DNA from: Pseudomonadota bacterium | GTDB taxonomy: Bacteria; Pseudomonadota; Gammaproteobacteria; Steroidobacterales; Steroidobacteraceae | Direction of reading: 5' to 3' | Assembly: GCA_021815905.1 (NCBI GenBank) | Contig: JAKAZP010000082.1 | Span: 1-8,888, forward strand | DNA length: 8,888 nt | Shown: piece by piece, positions 1 to 7,219 of the stretch | Numbering within the stretch: the first letter of the stretch is position 1 | Layout of the letters: each line of letters opens with the position of its first letter | Notes under the pieces: model-generated | Seen by the model: the letters and a program-made list of their open reading frames with translations, nothing else | What the model was told of the DNA's origin: nothing | The model's database searches: none | Translations under genes and position numbers: made by a program

Positions 1-644
1 GGTTCTCCCTTGTGGATTGATCCCGCCATCGCCCCGCGGACGAGCTCGAGGAACCGCTCCCGATCCTTCGGATCCGCGATCCGCTGATCAGCGAACGCCT
101 CCGCGGCCCGGATACTCAGGAATGTCGACTTCAGCTCCGGATGAGCGCGCACCGATTCGCGCAGGTCGAGTTGCTCCTCGCGCAGCTGCCGTGCGAGCCG
201 GACGCGCTCGGCAAAGAATTTCACCTTCTCGACGACCCATCGCGTGCGGTGTGCGTGATGTTCCTCCTGCCTGACGACACGTCCCTCGGCGTCTCGTCTT
301 TGCGTAGTGATCGTCACCGCGCGGCGCGCCACCCGGCGCGCACCGATGAGGTCTCCGACCTTCGGCCGGGTCTCTCCGGTGGTTAGCGCCCGCTCGAGGT
401 CCTTCCCCCAGAGGGTCCGCTCGCCCTGGCTGGTCAGGAGCTTCAGGTAGTAGGAGAGGTCTTCTTGGGCGCGGAACTGGTAATGGGCCCGGCCGTGCTC
501 GGTCAACCGCCCGATGACGAGCTGGCCGCCCCGTGAGGGCCGGGTCGAGCTCCCCCGAGTTGGCGTCACGGCGCTTCCCGGCGCCCGCCTCGGATCGCTA
601 GAGTCCCGCACCGGCCCGACCGGCTTGTCGCGCGATTCGCTCAC
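1..644 (-). CDS. Partial protein homologous to the C-terminal module of the LPD7 protein encoded just upstream
   Basis: The reading frame is open from a GTG at 644 to the window edge, giving about 214 residues; the C-terminus is missing. It begins with a roughly 40-residue Ser/Arg/Pro-rich linker. From residue 42 a folded module starts (GRLTEHGRAHY, then LSYYLKL, RTLWGKDLERAL, VGDLIGARRV, HRTRWVVEKVKFF, VRAHPELKST, DPKDRERFLELVRGAM). By hand alignment this is roughly 45% identical to residues 266-440 of the neighbouring protein (658-2070), so the two are tandem paralogues. The module is the one that often follows LPD7 in relaxase tails and other conjugation proteins; its biochemical role is unknown to me. 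No LPD7 domain is present. The in-frame TGA at 654-656 rules out a start further upstream, and GTG 644 is the first start after it. No good Shine-Dalgarno precedes it, so translation may depend on re-initiation after the TAG at 658-660, 13 bases before the GTG. GTG at 611 or 569 are alternative starts. Confidence 0.8.
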   Translation of the reverse strand, partial: MSESRDKPVGPVRDSSDPRRAPGSAVTPTRGSSTRPSRGGQLVIGRLTEHGRAHYQFRAQEDLSYYLKLLTSQGERTLWGKDLERALTTGETRPKVGDLIGARRVARRAVTITTQRRDAEGRVVRQEEHHAHRTRWVVEKVKFFAERVRLARQLREEQLDLRESVRAHPELKSTFLSIRAAEAFADQRIADPKDRERFLELVRGAMAGSIHKGE

Positions 645-657
645 GGGCAGGTTTCAA

Positions 658-2070
658 CTATCCGCGTACCGCCGGTTCGCGGCTGCGAGCCGGTCGGGAG
701 CGCGCGGATGCACGCTCGGCGGCGCGCTCCCGCAGACGCACCGGAGGCAGCGGCTCACCCCGCGCGACCGCATCGGCCAGCGCCGAGCGCACCTGACCGA
801 CGAAGCGCTCCCGGTCCTCGGGATCGCGGAACCGGCGCGCCGCGAGCTCCGCGGCATGGACCTGCAGGTAGGTACCGACAAGTTCCGGATGACGCTTCAC
901 GGCCTGCGTGGGATCCGTCCCACGATCGCGAAGCGTCCGGGCGGCCTCCGCGCGGGCCTCGAAGAACGCGCGCTTCTCGACGATCCAGCGATTGCGATGT
1001 GTCACGAGGTCTCTCCGGGCCACGACCTTCCCGTCCGCATCCCGCTCGGGCGTGCGCACCGTGACCGCGTCCTGGCGAACTGCACGCAACCCGACTTCGT
1101 CTCCCACTTCGGGCCGGGTGAGGGATTCGCGGAAGGCGCGCTCGAGATCCACGCCCCAGATGGTGCGATCGCCGCGCGGCGTCTCGATCTTCACGAAGTA
1201 CGACATCGGCTCGCGCGGATCGTGGCGGTAGGTCGCGCGGCCATGATCGACGAGCCTGCCCGTGAGCAGGCCGTCCCGCCGCGCGTGGCGCTCTGAATTC
1301 CCCTCTTCCCCGATGGCAGGTCCTCGGCTACCACCCGGGAAATCTCGGTGCCTGCGGTCACTGGATGCGCTCTCCTGCGCCTCTCGCACCGGTCCGTCCC
1401 GGCCGCGGGCGAGCGTCCGGGCGACACGGGCCTGCTCGAAATCCGTCGGCCGATAGCCCCGGACCTCGAGTCCCGCGAGGCGCGCGGCGAACCAGGTCTC
1501 CTTCCGGAAGCGCTCGGTGCCCTGGACCGTGATCGCATTCCAGCCACGGGTCTGCGCGATGGTGACGAGGCTCCGGATGACTTCCGTGTTCTCGCTCGGC
1601 GTGGTGAGCCGCCCGCCCCGGTCCGTGAACGCGCGTGCTCCATCGGCAAAGTAGTAATGCCGGCCGACCTGTACGAAGCGCTTGCGGATGTGCTCGGGCA
1701 CCCGACGGCGCGCCTCGGATCCCGGCTCGCTCGAGACAGCCTTCTGTCCAACAGGACTGACCGGCTGCGCGGCCGGTGCGGTGGCAGCCTCCCGGTCGCT
1801 TCGCTCCCCATTGCCGCGCTCGGCCGCCTTCGGCACAGCCGCCGCCGGCATCCTCCGCCTGGAGGGTCGGATGGAATTCTCCGTCCTGGTGGGTCGAGAC
1901 TTCCCGCCGACCGGCGTCCCCTCAGCCTCAGCTTGTTGGTGACGATCGCGGGGCCGGGTCGGCCGCAGCGTGTTGGGAGCGACCCCGTCCCGGCTCGCCT
2001 CCGCCGAAGCCTTGGCCGGCGCCTTCGCCCCGGCCGTCTGATTTTCGCGCTCTGCAGGTGTTTTCGCCAT
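658..2070 (-). CDS. LPD7-domain protein of a conjugation operon (no relaxase domain)
   Basis: A 470-residue protein. Residues 1-120 are a low-complexity Ala/Arg/Pro/Glu-rich region, probably disordered. Residues about 123-215 match what I know of the large polyvalent-protein-associated domain LPD7: RKRFVQVGRHYYFADG, a DRGGRLTT motif, TRGWNAITVQGTERFRKETW, and LEVRGYRPTDFE at the end. A linker (about 216-265) follows, then a second module (about 266-440) with LTGRLVDHGRATY, MSYFVKIE, RTIWGVDLERAF, THRNRWIVEKRAFF and HPELVGTYLQVHAAE, and a short Arg-rich tail. LPD7 is best known from C-terminal parts of MOBP-type relaxases and other plasmid or ICE proteins. No relaxase HUH histidine cluster, toprim or helicase motif is present here, so it is not itself a nickase. 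The ATG at 2070 is supported by a strong Shine-Dalgarno. The gene starts 9 bases after virD4 and lies in the same operon. A role as a relaxosome accessory or transferred effector is inference only. Confidence 0.85.
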   Translation of the reverse strand: MAKTPAERENQTAGAKAPAKASAEASRDGVAPNTLRPTRPRDRHQQAEAEGTPVGGKSRPTRTENSIRPSRRRMPAAAVPKAAERGNGERSDREAATAPAAQPVSPVGQKAVSSEPGSEARRRVPEHIRKRFVQVGRHYYFADGARAFTDRGGRLTTPSENTEVIRSLVTIAQTRGWNAITVQGTERFRKETWFAARLAGLEVRGYRPTDFEQARVARTLARGRDGPVREAQESASSDRRHRDFPGGSRGPAIGEEGNSERHARRDGLLTGRLVDHGRATYRHDPREPMSYFVKIETPRGDRTIWGVDLERAFRESLTRPEVGDEVGLRAVRQDAVTVRTPERDADGKVVARRDLVTHRNRWIVEKRAFFEARAEAARTLRDRGTDPTQAVKRHPELVGTYLQVHAAELAARRFRDPEDRERFVGQVRSALADAVARGEPLPPVRLRERAAERASARSRPARSREPAVRG

Positions 2071-2082
2071 GGATGCCTCCTA
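2071..2082 (-). promoter_or_regulatory. Strong Shine-Dalgarno overlapping the virD4 stop codon
   Basis: On the minus strand TAGGAGG occupies 2082-2076, followed by a 5-base spacer and the ATG at 2070. The TAG is the stop codon of virD4. Termination of virD4 therefore takes place on the ribosome binding site of the LPD7 gene, which suggests coupled translation of the two and fixes the LPD7 gene start. Confidence 0.85.
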
Positions 2083-4056
2083 TCGCTGCAGGGTCTGAAG
2101 GAACTGCTCGACCGCGGCATTCATCTCCTCGGCCGTCAGCCGCTCACCGTCGGCCTTCTCCGGGAGTTCGATCTCACCCAGCGGCGCCTCGAAGTCCTCC
2201 AATGTCAGGGCGTCCAACCGATCGATGTCCGCCATCGTGGCCTCCCTGAAGACGGGCTTGTCCGCCTCTCGGATCTCACCGCCCGAGGCAGGCTCGGTAG
2301 CCGTCTCAATGGATACCCGGCCTCCCGGCGCCACCGGCGCGGACGTCTCGATCGGAGCCGGCGCCACCGCCGGCGGCGGCAGGAGCCGCGCGCGAAAGCG
2401 CCCATCCGCGAAATACCGGATCTTTCGGCAGCGGATGGGCCAGAGTCCCTCGTAGAAGATCAGCGCCCGGTCGGTTCCGAGCGCCTTGACCTCCTGCGGC
2501 AGGAGCAGCGCGCGGCGCTGCTCGCTCACACTCACGCTCCTCGAGCGCCGTCCCTTCGCATCCCCCCAGTCGAAGAGCGGCCTCGAGACGGTGCGCGCCT
2601 TCACCGTCGTCATCCCGAGCTCATCCGAGATCTCCCGCGCATCCGGGAAGTCCTTCGGCGCGAACACGATCCGCGCCGCGAGACTCTTCAGCATCGTCTC
2701 GGCGGCATTGACGCCATAGACCTCCCGCAGCTGTGCCGGCGTGTGGATCACGAGCACGACCCGGACGTTGTAACCCGGGAGGTAGCTCACCGACTCGGCG
2801 ATGATCGGAATGCGCCCGAGCGCGGCGAACTCATCGAGCATCATCAGCACCTGGTGCTTGAGTGTCGGGTCGAGTTCCGGCAACGCCCGGGTCTGAAGCC
2901 CGATCGCCTGCTGGAAAAAGAGACTCAGCACCGGCCGCAGACGGTGCAGGTCATCCGGATTGACGCCGACATAGATCGACGTCGGGCGCCGGCGAAGGTC
3001 CCGCAGATCGAAGTCGTTGTCCGCGGTCGCGGCATCCAGGATCGGGTTCAGCCAGAGATCGAGCCGGGAGGTGAAGGTCTTGCGGATGGAGCTCGCGGTC
3101 ACGGGCGCAAGGTCGATCACGTCATAGAGCGCCCGCACGCACTGGGTGGACAACGGGAACCTGCCCTTGCTCCGACCCTCGACGATGCGCTTCCAGTGCT
3201 GCCCGAAGCCCTCATCGTCGGAGGCCATCCCCTGGCGGAGCACCTCGCCGATCGTCTTTGGCATCGATGGGGTCTCAAAGAGATACAACGCGATGCCGAG
3301 AAAGAGCGAGCGGGCACTCGCGGTCCAGAAGGGATCGACGTTCGGCGGATCCGGATAGAGCATCTCCGCGATGCGCTGCAGATCGTTCACGCGCTTCAGC
3401 GCATCGGACGATACGTAGAAGAAGGGATTCCAGCGCGCGGTGCGGCCGTCCTCGGCAAAGGGATCGAAGAGAAAGCATGCCTGCCCCGAGCGCGCCCGAA
3501 AGCCCGAGGTCAGCGTCCAATTCTCGCGCTTGATGTCGACGCAGATCACCGAGTCCGGCCAGTTGAGCAGGTTCGGGATCACGACCCCGACCCCCTTGCC
3601 GGCACGCGGCGGCGCGGCGAGCACCACCCCCTGCTGTCCCGAGAGCATCAGACAGCGCCGCCCGAGACGTCCCAGGATGATCCCGTGCTCACCGAGCAAC
3701 CCCGCGCCTGCGATCTCCCGCCGCGTCGCGAACCGCGCCTCGCCGTGCAGCGGCCGTCGCCGCGGCAGCAACAGCACAAGACCGCTCAGCAATACCGCCG
3801 CCGTCCCGCCGAGACACGATCGCACCAGCGCGCCATGCACCCGCGGCCACTCGCCGTAGTAGTACGCAAAGCGCAGCACCGTGAGCGGACTCGCCGCGCG
3901 CGGATCGAGATGAATCGACCACAGAAAGAAGAACCCCGAGAGATAGAGCGCCGCCGCAATCGCCGCGATCGCAACGCCCGCACTCTTGCAGGCACCACCG
4001 ACCCAACCGACCTTAGCCGGCGGCCGCCAGGTGGCGGCGCTTGCGCTCGGGGGCAT
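2080..4056 (-). CDS. virD4: VirD4/TraG-family type IV coupling protein (conjugative ATPase)
   Basis: A 658-residue inner-membrane, hexamer-forming ATPase that recruits the relaxase-DNA substrate to the T4SS channel. Two N-terminal membrane segments are visible, about residues 25-47 and 84-98, separated by a periplasmic loop. The family hallmark HGEARFAT is at 104-111. Walker A is APPRAGKG at 148-155 (Lys154), Walker B is LMMLDEF at 404-410, and the sensor-like IHTPAQL is at 437-443. LLLPQEVKALG (517-527) is also typical of TraG/VirD4. The length is normal for the family. After a Pro/Ala-rich linker (about 560-590) comes an acidic C-terminal tail (about 601-650) ending in a predicted helix; in other coupling proteins C-terminal acidic tails can bind substrates. 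The ATG at 4056 lies inside virB11 (44-base overlap) behind a moderate AAAGAGA. No usable in-frame start lies between it and the first membrane segment, so the overlap is probably real. Confidence 0.97.
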   Translation of the reverse strand: MPPSASAATWRPPAKVGWVGGACKSAGVAIAAIAAALYLSGFFFLWSIHLDPRAASPLTVLRFAYYYGEWPRVHGALVRSCLGGTAAVLLSGLVLLLPRRRPLHGEARFATRREIAGAGLLGEHGIILGRLGRRCLMLSGQQGVVLAAPPRAGKGVGVVIPNLLNWPDSVICVDIKRENWTLTSGFRARSGQACFLFDPFAEDGRTARWNPFFYVSSDALKRVNDLQRIAEMLYPDPPNVDPFWTASARSLFLGIALYLFETPSMPKTIGEVLRQGMASDDEGFGQHWKRIVEGRSKGRFPLSTQCVRALYDVIDLAPVTASSIRKTFTSRLDLWLNPILDAATADNDFDLRDLRRRPTSIYVGVNPDDLHRLRPVLSLFFQQAIGLQTRALPELDPTLKHQVLMMLDEFAALGRIPIIAESVSYLPGYNVRVVLVIHTPAQLREVYGVNAAETMLKSLAARIVFAPKDFPDAREISDELGMTTVKARTVSRPLFDWGDAKGRRSRSVSVSEQRRALLLPQEVKALGTDRALIFYEGLWPIRCRKIRYFADGRFRARLLPPPAVAPAPIETSAPVAPGGRVSIETATEPASGGEIREADKPVFREATMADIDRLDALTLEDFEAPLGEIELPEKADGERLTAEEMNAAVEQFLQTLQR

Positions 4057-5116
4057 ACCAGATCTCTTTGATGTAGCGCTGGTGGTGATCGACGCCGAAC
4101 TGGATCACGACATCGATCAGGAGATACAGCAGGTTCTTGATGTCCGCGCGGGCGAGCTCCTGCCCGCCGGCGCTCTGCTTCACGAGGAGCACCAGTTGCT
4201 CGAAGGCGAGCTCGGCGCTCGCCGCATGCACGCTCGTGATCGAGCCGGGGTGACCCGAGTTGACGTTCCTCAGGTAATCGAACGCCTCTTCCGATCTCAG
4301 CTCGGCGAGGAGGATCCGATCCGGGCGCATGCGAAGACAGGACTCGAGCAGCTGCTTCGGCGTCACCTGCGCAAGTCCCTGCCCGTCCTTGCTGTAGTAG
4401 AGCCGCACGTGGTTCGGATGCCGATCGAGCACGAGCTCACGGGCATCCTCGATGGTGATCAGCCGCTCATCGCCCGGGATCTCCCGGATCAGCGCCTTCG
4501 TCCAGGTCGTCTTGCCGGAGCCGGTGGGCCCCGAGACGAGGATGTTCCTGCGGCTCACCACCGCAAGGCGCATGAACGCTTCGTAGGACTCGGCCTCGAG
4601 CAGCCGCTTGAGCTCGACCTCCGTCTCATCGAGCGCCTCGCTCGCGCGCCTGGTCGCGCGGAAGATTCCCCGCCGTGCGAGCTCCCCGATCGACCACACC
4701 TCATCCGAGGGCCGGCGGATCGTGATCGCCACGCATCCCGGGGTCGTCGCCGGCGGCAGCACGATCTGGATGCGCTCGCCGCCCGGGAGCGAGGCCGAGA
4801 GGAGCGGGGATTCCTCATCGATGCGCTGGCGTGTCGAGTTCGCCACCAGCTTCGCGAGTCTCCGGCACCAGTTGAAGTCCGCAAACGGCAGCGCCTCGCA
4901 GCGCCAGCCCGAGCGCAGCTCGAGAAACACCTCGCCCGGCCGGTTGATACAGAGCTCGGTGACCTCCGGGCTCGAAAGGAGCGGCCGCAGGGCCCGGAGC
5001 GTGAGCTCGAGCGCCGAGCTTTGCGGCGCGCGGGCCACCGCCGGGGCTTCCTCCGGCCCTCCCTGGCGCACCGCCATCGGGACGATGGGCTCACTCGCCT
5101 GCGGGTCGCAGCGCAT
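4013..5116 (-). CDS. virB11: VirB11-family traffic ATPase
   Basis: A 367-residue cytoplasmic hexameric ATPase of the PulE/VirB11 secretion superfamily. It energises T4SS assembly and substrate transfer together with VirB4 and VirD4. The N-terminal domain (about 35-160) includes VTELCINRPGEVF and GGERIQIVLPP. The ATPase domain carries Walker A GPTGSGKTT at 196-204, the Asp box TIEDAREL at 221-228, Walker B ILLAELR at 268-274 and the His box GHPGSITSVHA at 288-298; all four motifs are intact. The length is close to the usual 330-360 residues, with a slightly long N-terminus. The ATG at 5116 overlaps virB10 by 26 bases and has only a weak AGG ahead of it. An in-frame ATG at 5077 (residue 14), 13 bases past the virB10 stop, is a plausible alternative start that would remove the overlap. 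The TAA stop lies within the start of virD4. Confidence 0.97.
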   Translation of the reverse strand: MRCDPQASEPIVPMAVRQGGPEEAPAVARAPQSSALELTLRALRPLLSSPEVTELCINRPGEVFLELRSGWRCEALPFADFNWCRRLAKLVANSTRQRIDEESPLLSASLPGGERIQIVLPPATTPGCVAITIRRPSDEVWSIGELARRGIFRATRRASEALDETEVELKRLLEAESYEAFMRLAVVSRRNILVSGPTGSGKTTWTKALIREIPGDERLITIEDARELVLDRHPNHVRLYYSKDGQGLAQVTPKQLLESCLRMRPDRILLAELRSEEAFDYLRNVNSGHPGSITSVHAASAELAFEQLVLLVKQSAGGQELARADIKNLLYLLIDVVIQFGVDHHQRYIKEIWYAPERKRRHLAAAG

Positions 5117-6398
5117 AGACGGACCTGAAGTCGATGTTGCGGGCGACGAGCACCTGGATCCGCGCCCCGTTCGGCACCGTGACGGTCGGCGGAATGTCGA
5201 CCGTGCTCTTCAGCGCCTCGGTCATGACGCGCTCGGTGGTGTCGGGCTCATAGACCAGCGCCCCGCCCTGGTTCTGGGACTGCACGCCGTACTGGATCCC
5301 GCCGTTGATCACCGAGATCAGGATCGCCGCCCCGAAGCGCTCCCAGAAGTGCCGGTTCACCGTGCCCGCGAGCCCCGAGCGTCCGAGCGCATCCGTTCCC
5401 GGTGAGTCGAGTGGAATGACGACGCCTCCCGGTGTTCGCGCCTGCGTCCAGAGGACGAAGACGCGCGCGGAGCCCTGTTGCACCTGGCCCCGGGTCTGCC
5501 CGACGAGCTCGGTTCCCCGGGGCAGGAGCACCACCGTCCCATCGGCACCGAACGTGTCGGTCGCGGTGATGCACGTCGTCATGCCGGGGAGCGTCGAGTC
5601 GATCGCCGTCTCGAGCGTGCAGTTGATGAAGGCTCCCTCCGGCAGGAGCAGCCGCCGGCTGGGCAGCACCGTGGGTCGCGTAGCTCTCGTCACCGTGGGG
5701 GTGAGCAACGCACCCAACCTGCTGCTCGACGCACCGGTCCCGGAGAAGTCCGCCGGCGAGGGAAGGCCTCCTGTCCCGGCCGGCATCATCGCACCCGCTC
5801 CCGGGTTACGGCTCTGACCGGGTGCCGACGCTGCGGCGCTCGTCGGGTTCGTGTCGAAGGCCGGTCCCAAGAGCTCGCGCGCGAGCGCCAGCTCCCGCGG
5901 CGAGCGGCCGCCGCCGACCGGTGTCGCCGCCCCGCCATACGCCGGCCCGTCCTGCGGGTACCCCGCGAGCATCACCGGATCCGACCCCGGAATGGGCGGC
6001 GGCGGGCCGAGTGCGCTCGCGCCCAGCGACGGTTTGGCACCCGATGCCACCGCCGGCGGCCGGATCGGCCCGAGCGGCGGCAAGCGCACGGTGCCCGAGG
6101 CCTGTTGGCGGACCGCCGCTTCCCGAGTGCCGCGCGCAGAGGATTCCGTGGCGAACGTATGCGCGTAGTACCAGCCGAGAAGCCCTACACCGAGGGCCGA
6201 CATCAGCCCGAACGCGAGAAGGTTCGTCACGCGTGATTGCAGCGAGCGGGCCCGGTTGATCGAGCTGATGCCGCGCTCCCCGAGCACTCCGGGCTCGGAA
6301 GCCTTCCCGGAGCCGGGTGCGCTCTGCCCGTCCTCCGCGGGCGATACGCTCCCGACCTCTGTCGGCTCCGGTGCAGGCGGCGCTCCAAAGAGCCTCAT
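5091..6398 (-). CDS. virB10: VirB10-family T4SS core protein (TrbI/VirB10)
   Basis: A 435-residue protein that spans both membranes, links the inner-membrane ATPases to the outer-membrane core and forms the outer pore. The cytoplasmic N-terminus (1-56) is followed by one transmembrane helix at about 58-79 (NLLAFGLMSALGVGLLGWYY). A long Pro/Gly/Ala-rich periplasmic linker spans about 100-240. The conserved beta-barrel domain starts near PEGAFINCTLETAIDS (253-268) and continues through DGTVVLLPRGTELVG (286-300) and RVFVLWTQARTPGGVVIPLD (312-331). The outer-membrane antenna segment is FWERFGAAILISVINGG (351-367). Cys260 and Cys276 flank the STLPGM turn; similar cysteines recur in this subgroup, and I infer a structural disulfide. 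The ATG at 6398 forms an ATGA overlap with the virB9 stop and has GAGGAG 9 bases upstream. Confidence 0.97.
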   Translation of the reverse strand: MRLFGAPPAPEPTEVGSVSPAEDGQSAPGSGKASEPGVLGERGISSINRARSLQSRVTNLLAFGLMSALGVGLLGWYYAHTFATESSARGTREAAVRQQASGTVRLPPLGPIRPPAVASGAKPSLGASALGPPPPIPGSDPVMLAGYPQDGPAYGGAATPVGGGRSPRELALARELLGPAFDTNPTSAAASAPGQSRNPGAGAMMPAGTGGLPSPADFSGTGASSSRLGALLTPTVTRATRPTVLPSRRLLLPEGAFINCTLETAIDSTLPGMTTCITATDTFGADGTVVLLPRGTELVGQTRGQVQQGSARVFVLWTQARTPGGVVIPLDSPGTDALGRSGLAGTVNRHFWERFGAAILISVINGGIQYGVQSQNQGGALVYEPDTTERVMTEALKSTVDIPPTVTVPNGARIQVLVARNIDFRSVYALRPAGE

Positions 6399-7219
6399 CG
6401 CCGCGCTCTCCTCACCACCCGCCGCACCGCCGGACTGATCGTGCCCGAGGCGAGACGCTTGCCCCCACCCGTGAACCCCTTGTTCACGATGAGGCCCTCG
6501 AGCTTGCCGCGGCGCAGCACGAACCGACGGGCCACCCGCTCGATGACCATCGTGCCCTGATGCATGCTGAAGTTGACGAGCGACTCTGCCCCGTCGGCAT
6601 TGAGAACGAAGACCGCGGGCAGCTCCCTGCGGGCCCCGAAGGTCAGACGCGTCTCGATGCCGTTGTCGGAGGCCGCGACCGGCCTCAAGGCTGGGCTTCC
6701 GCAGTACCAGTAGTCGAGATTGACCGGCGGCGCGTGCTCGGCACGCTCGAGCGCTCCCCTCACGCGCTCCGCTACCGTCGGAGCCCGCGCCACGGCCGGC
6801 TTCGCCGGATAGATGAACCGCACCGCATACATGACGTGCACCCCGTCACGCGGCGGCCCCCGCCGCGCCGAGTAATCGAAGTAGTAGCGGTGCCGGCTCG
6901 TCGTCACCGTGATGTTCGTGTGCACCGAGAGGGCCTTCGGGCGCAGCGTCAACACGTGCCCGTGCGCGCTGTAGATCAGATCCTCGGGGTCGCCTGCCGA
7001 GAGTCCCACGAACTTCTCATGGGCGCCGAACACGAGATCGAGCTCGTAGCCGACGAACCCGTAGAGCCGATAGACCTGGTCGCGCTCGTAGACCACGGTG
7101 CGGATGCGCGGATCGAGCCTGCCTGGAACGGGCAGGAATTCAGCTCTCGCGGCCGCGGCTACCGAGAGCGCGAGCACCGCCCAGGTCCAGGGGCCGATGT
7201 GATGCACGATTACCCTCAC
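6395..7219 (-). CDS. virB9: VirB9-family T4SS outer-membrane core protein
   Basis: A 274-residue periplasmic/outer-membrane core subunit that binds VirB7 and VirB10. I chose GTG 7219 rather than the longer frame beginning at 7321. It forms a GTGA overlap with the virB8 stop, has a very good GGGAGG six bases upstream, and places a proper signal peptide at the N-terminus: hydrophobic core WTWAVLALSVAAAA, likely cleavage after ARA at residue 26, mature start EFLPV. The N-terminal domain has RIRTVVYERDQVYRLYG and the C-terminal VirB7-binding domain has NLDYWYCGSP (167-176), a SDNGIETRLTF segment (184-194) and RFVLRRGKLEGLIVNKGF (232-249). Cys173 is the only cysteine of the mature protein. A basic tail of about 25 residues follows the usual family end and overlaps the virB10 start by 4 bases. 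Confidence 0.95.
   Translation of the reverse strand: MRVIVHHIGPWTWAVLALSVAAAARAEFLPVPGRLDPRIRTVVYERDQVYRLYGFVGYELDLVFGAHEKFVGLSAGDPEDLIYSAHGHVLTLRPKALSVHTNITVTTSRHRYYFDYSARRGPPRDGVHVMYAVRFIYPAKPAVARAPTVAERVRGALERAEHAPPVNLDYWYCGSPALRPVAASDNGIETRLTFGARRELPAVFVLNADGAESLVNFSMHQGTMVIERVARRFVLRRGKLEGLIVNKGFTGGGKRLASGTISPAVRRVVRRARR
6399..6413 (-). promoter_or_regulatory. virB10: Shine-Dalgarno of virB10
   Basis: GAGGAG on the minus strand at 6413-6408, 9 bases before the ATG at 6398. It lies inside the 3' end of virB9 and supports the chosen virB10 start. Confidence 0.65.

Noticed and set aside
642..660. The LPD7 gene and the downstream paralogue as one gene broken by a frameshift
   Set aside because: The first protein already contains its own complete second module before its stop, and the downstream copy begins with a repeat of the linker. 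This fits two tandem genes better than one broken gene.
514..1296. A 260-codon open frame on the plus strand at the left end
   Set aside because: It is antisense to the conserved second module of the LPD7 protein and crosses the junction between two minus-strand genes. I see no ribosome binding site or domain.
1191..2120. A 309-codon minus-strand frame overlapping the LPD7 gene
   Set aside because: It is a different frame of the same strand, very Arg/Ser-rich, whereas the 658-2070 frame holds the LPD7 motifs and the good ribosome binding site. I looked for a frameshift between the two and found no homologous sequence in the alternative frame.
1348..4071. A 907-codon open frame on the plus strand
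   Set aside because: It lies antisense to virD4 and the LPD7 gene. Its product is Arg/Pro/Gly-rich with no domain I recognise. Long antisense frames are expected in such G+C-rich coding DNA, whereas the minus strand carries intact VirD4 motifs.
3986..5128. A 380-codon open frame on the plus strand opposite virB11
   Set aside because: It is a complement shadow of a gene with complete Walker A, Asp box, Walker B and His box on the minus strand. Its composition is Arg/His/Asp-rich and resembles no known family.
2369..5653. Recurring CGGCAGGAGCAGC-like strings (near 2375, 2500, 5520 and 5640)
   Set aside because: Each encodes Leu-Leu-Pro type residues in a biased codon set on the minus strand (for example LLLPQE and LLLPEG). 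They look like coincidence of composition and not a dispersed repeat or uptake signal.
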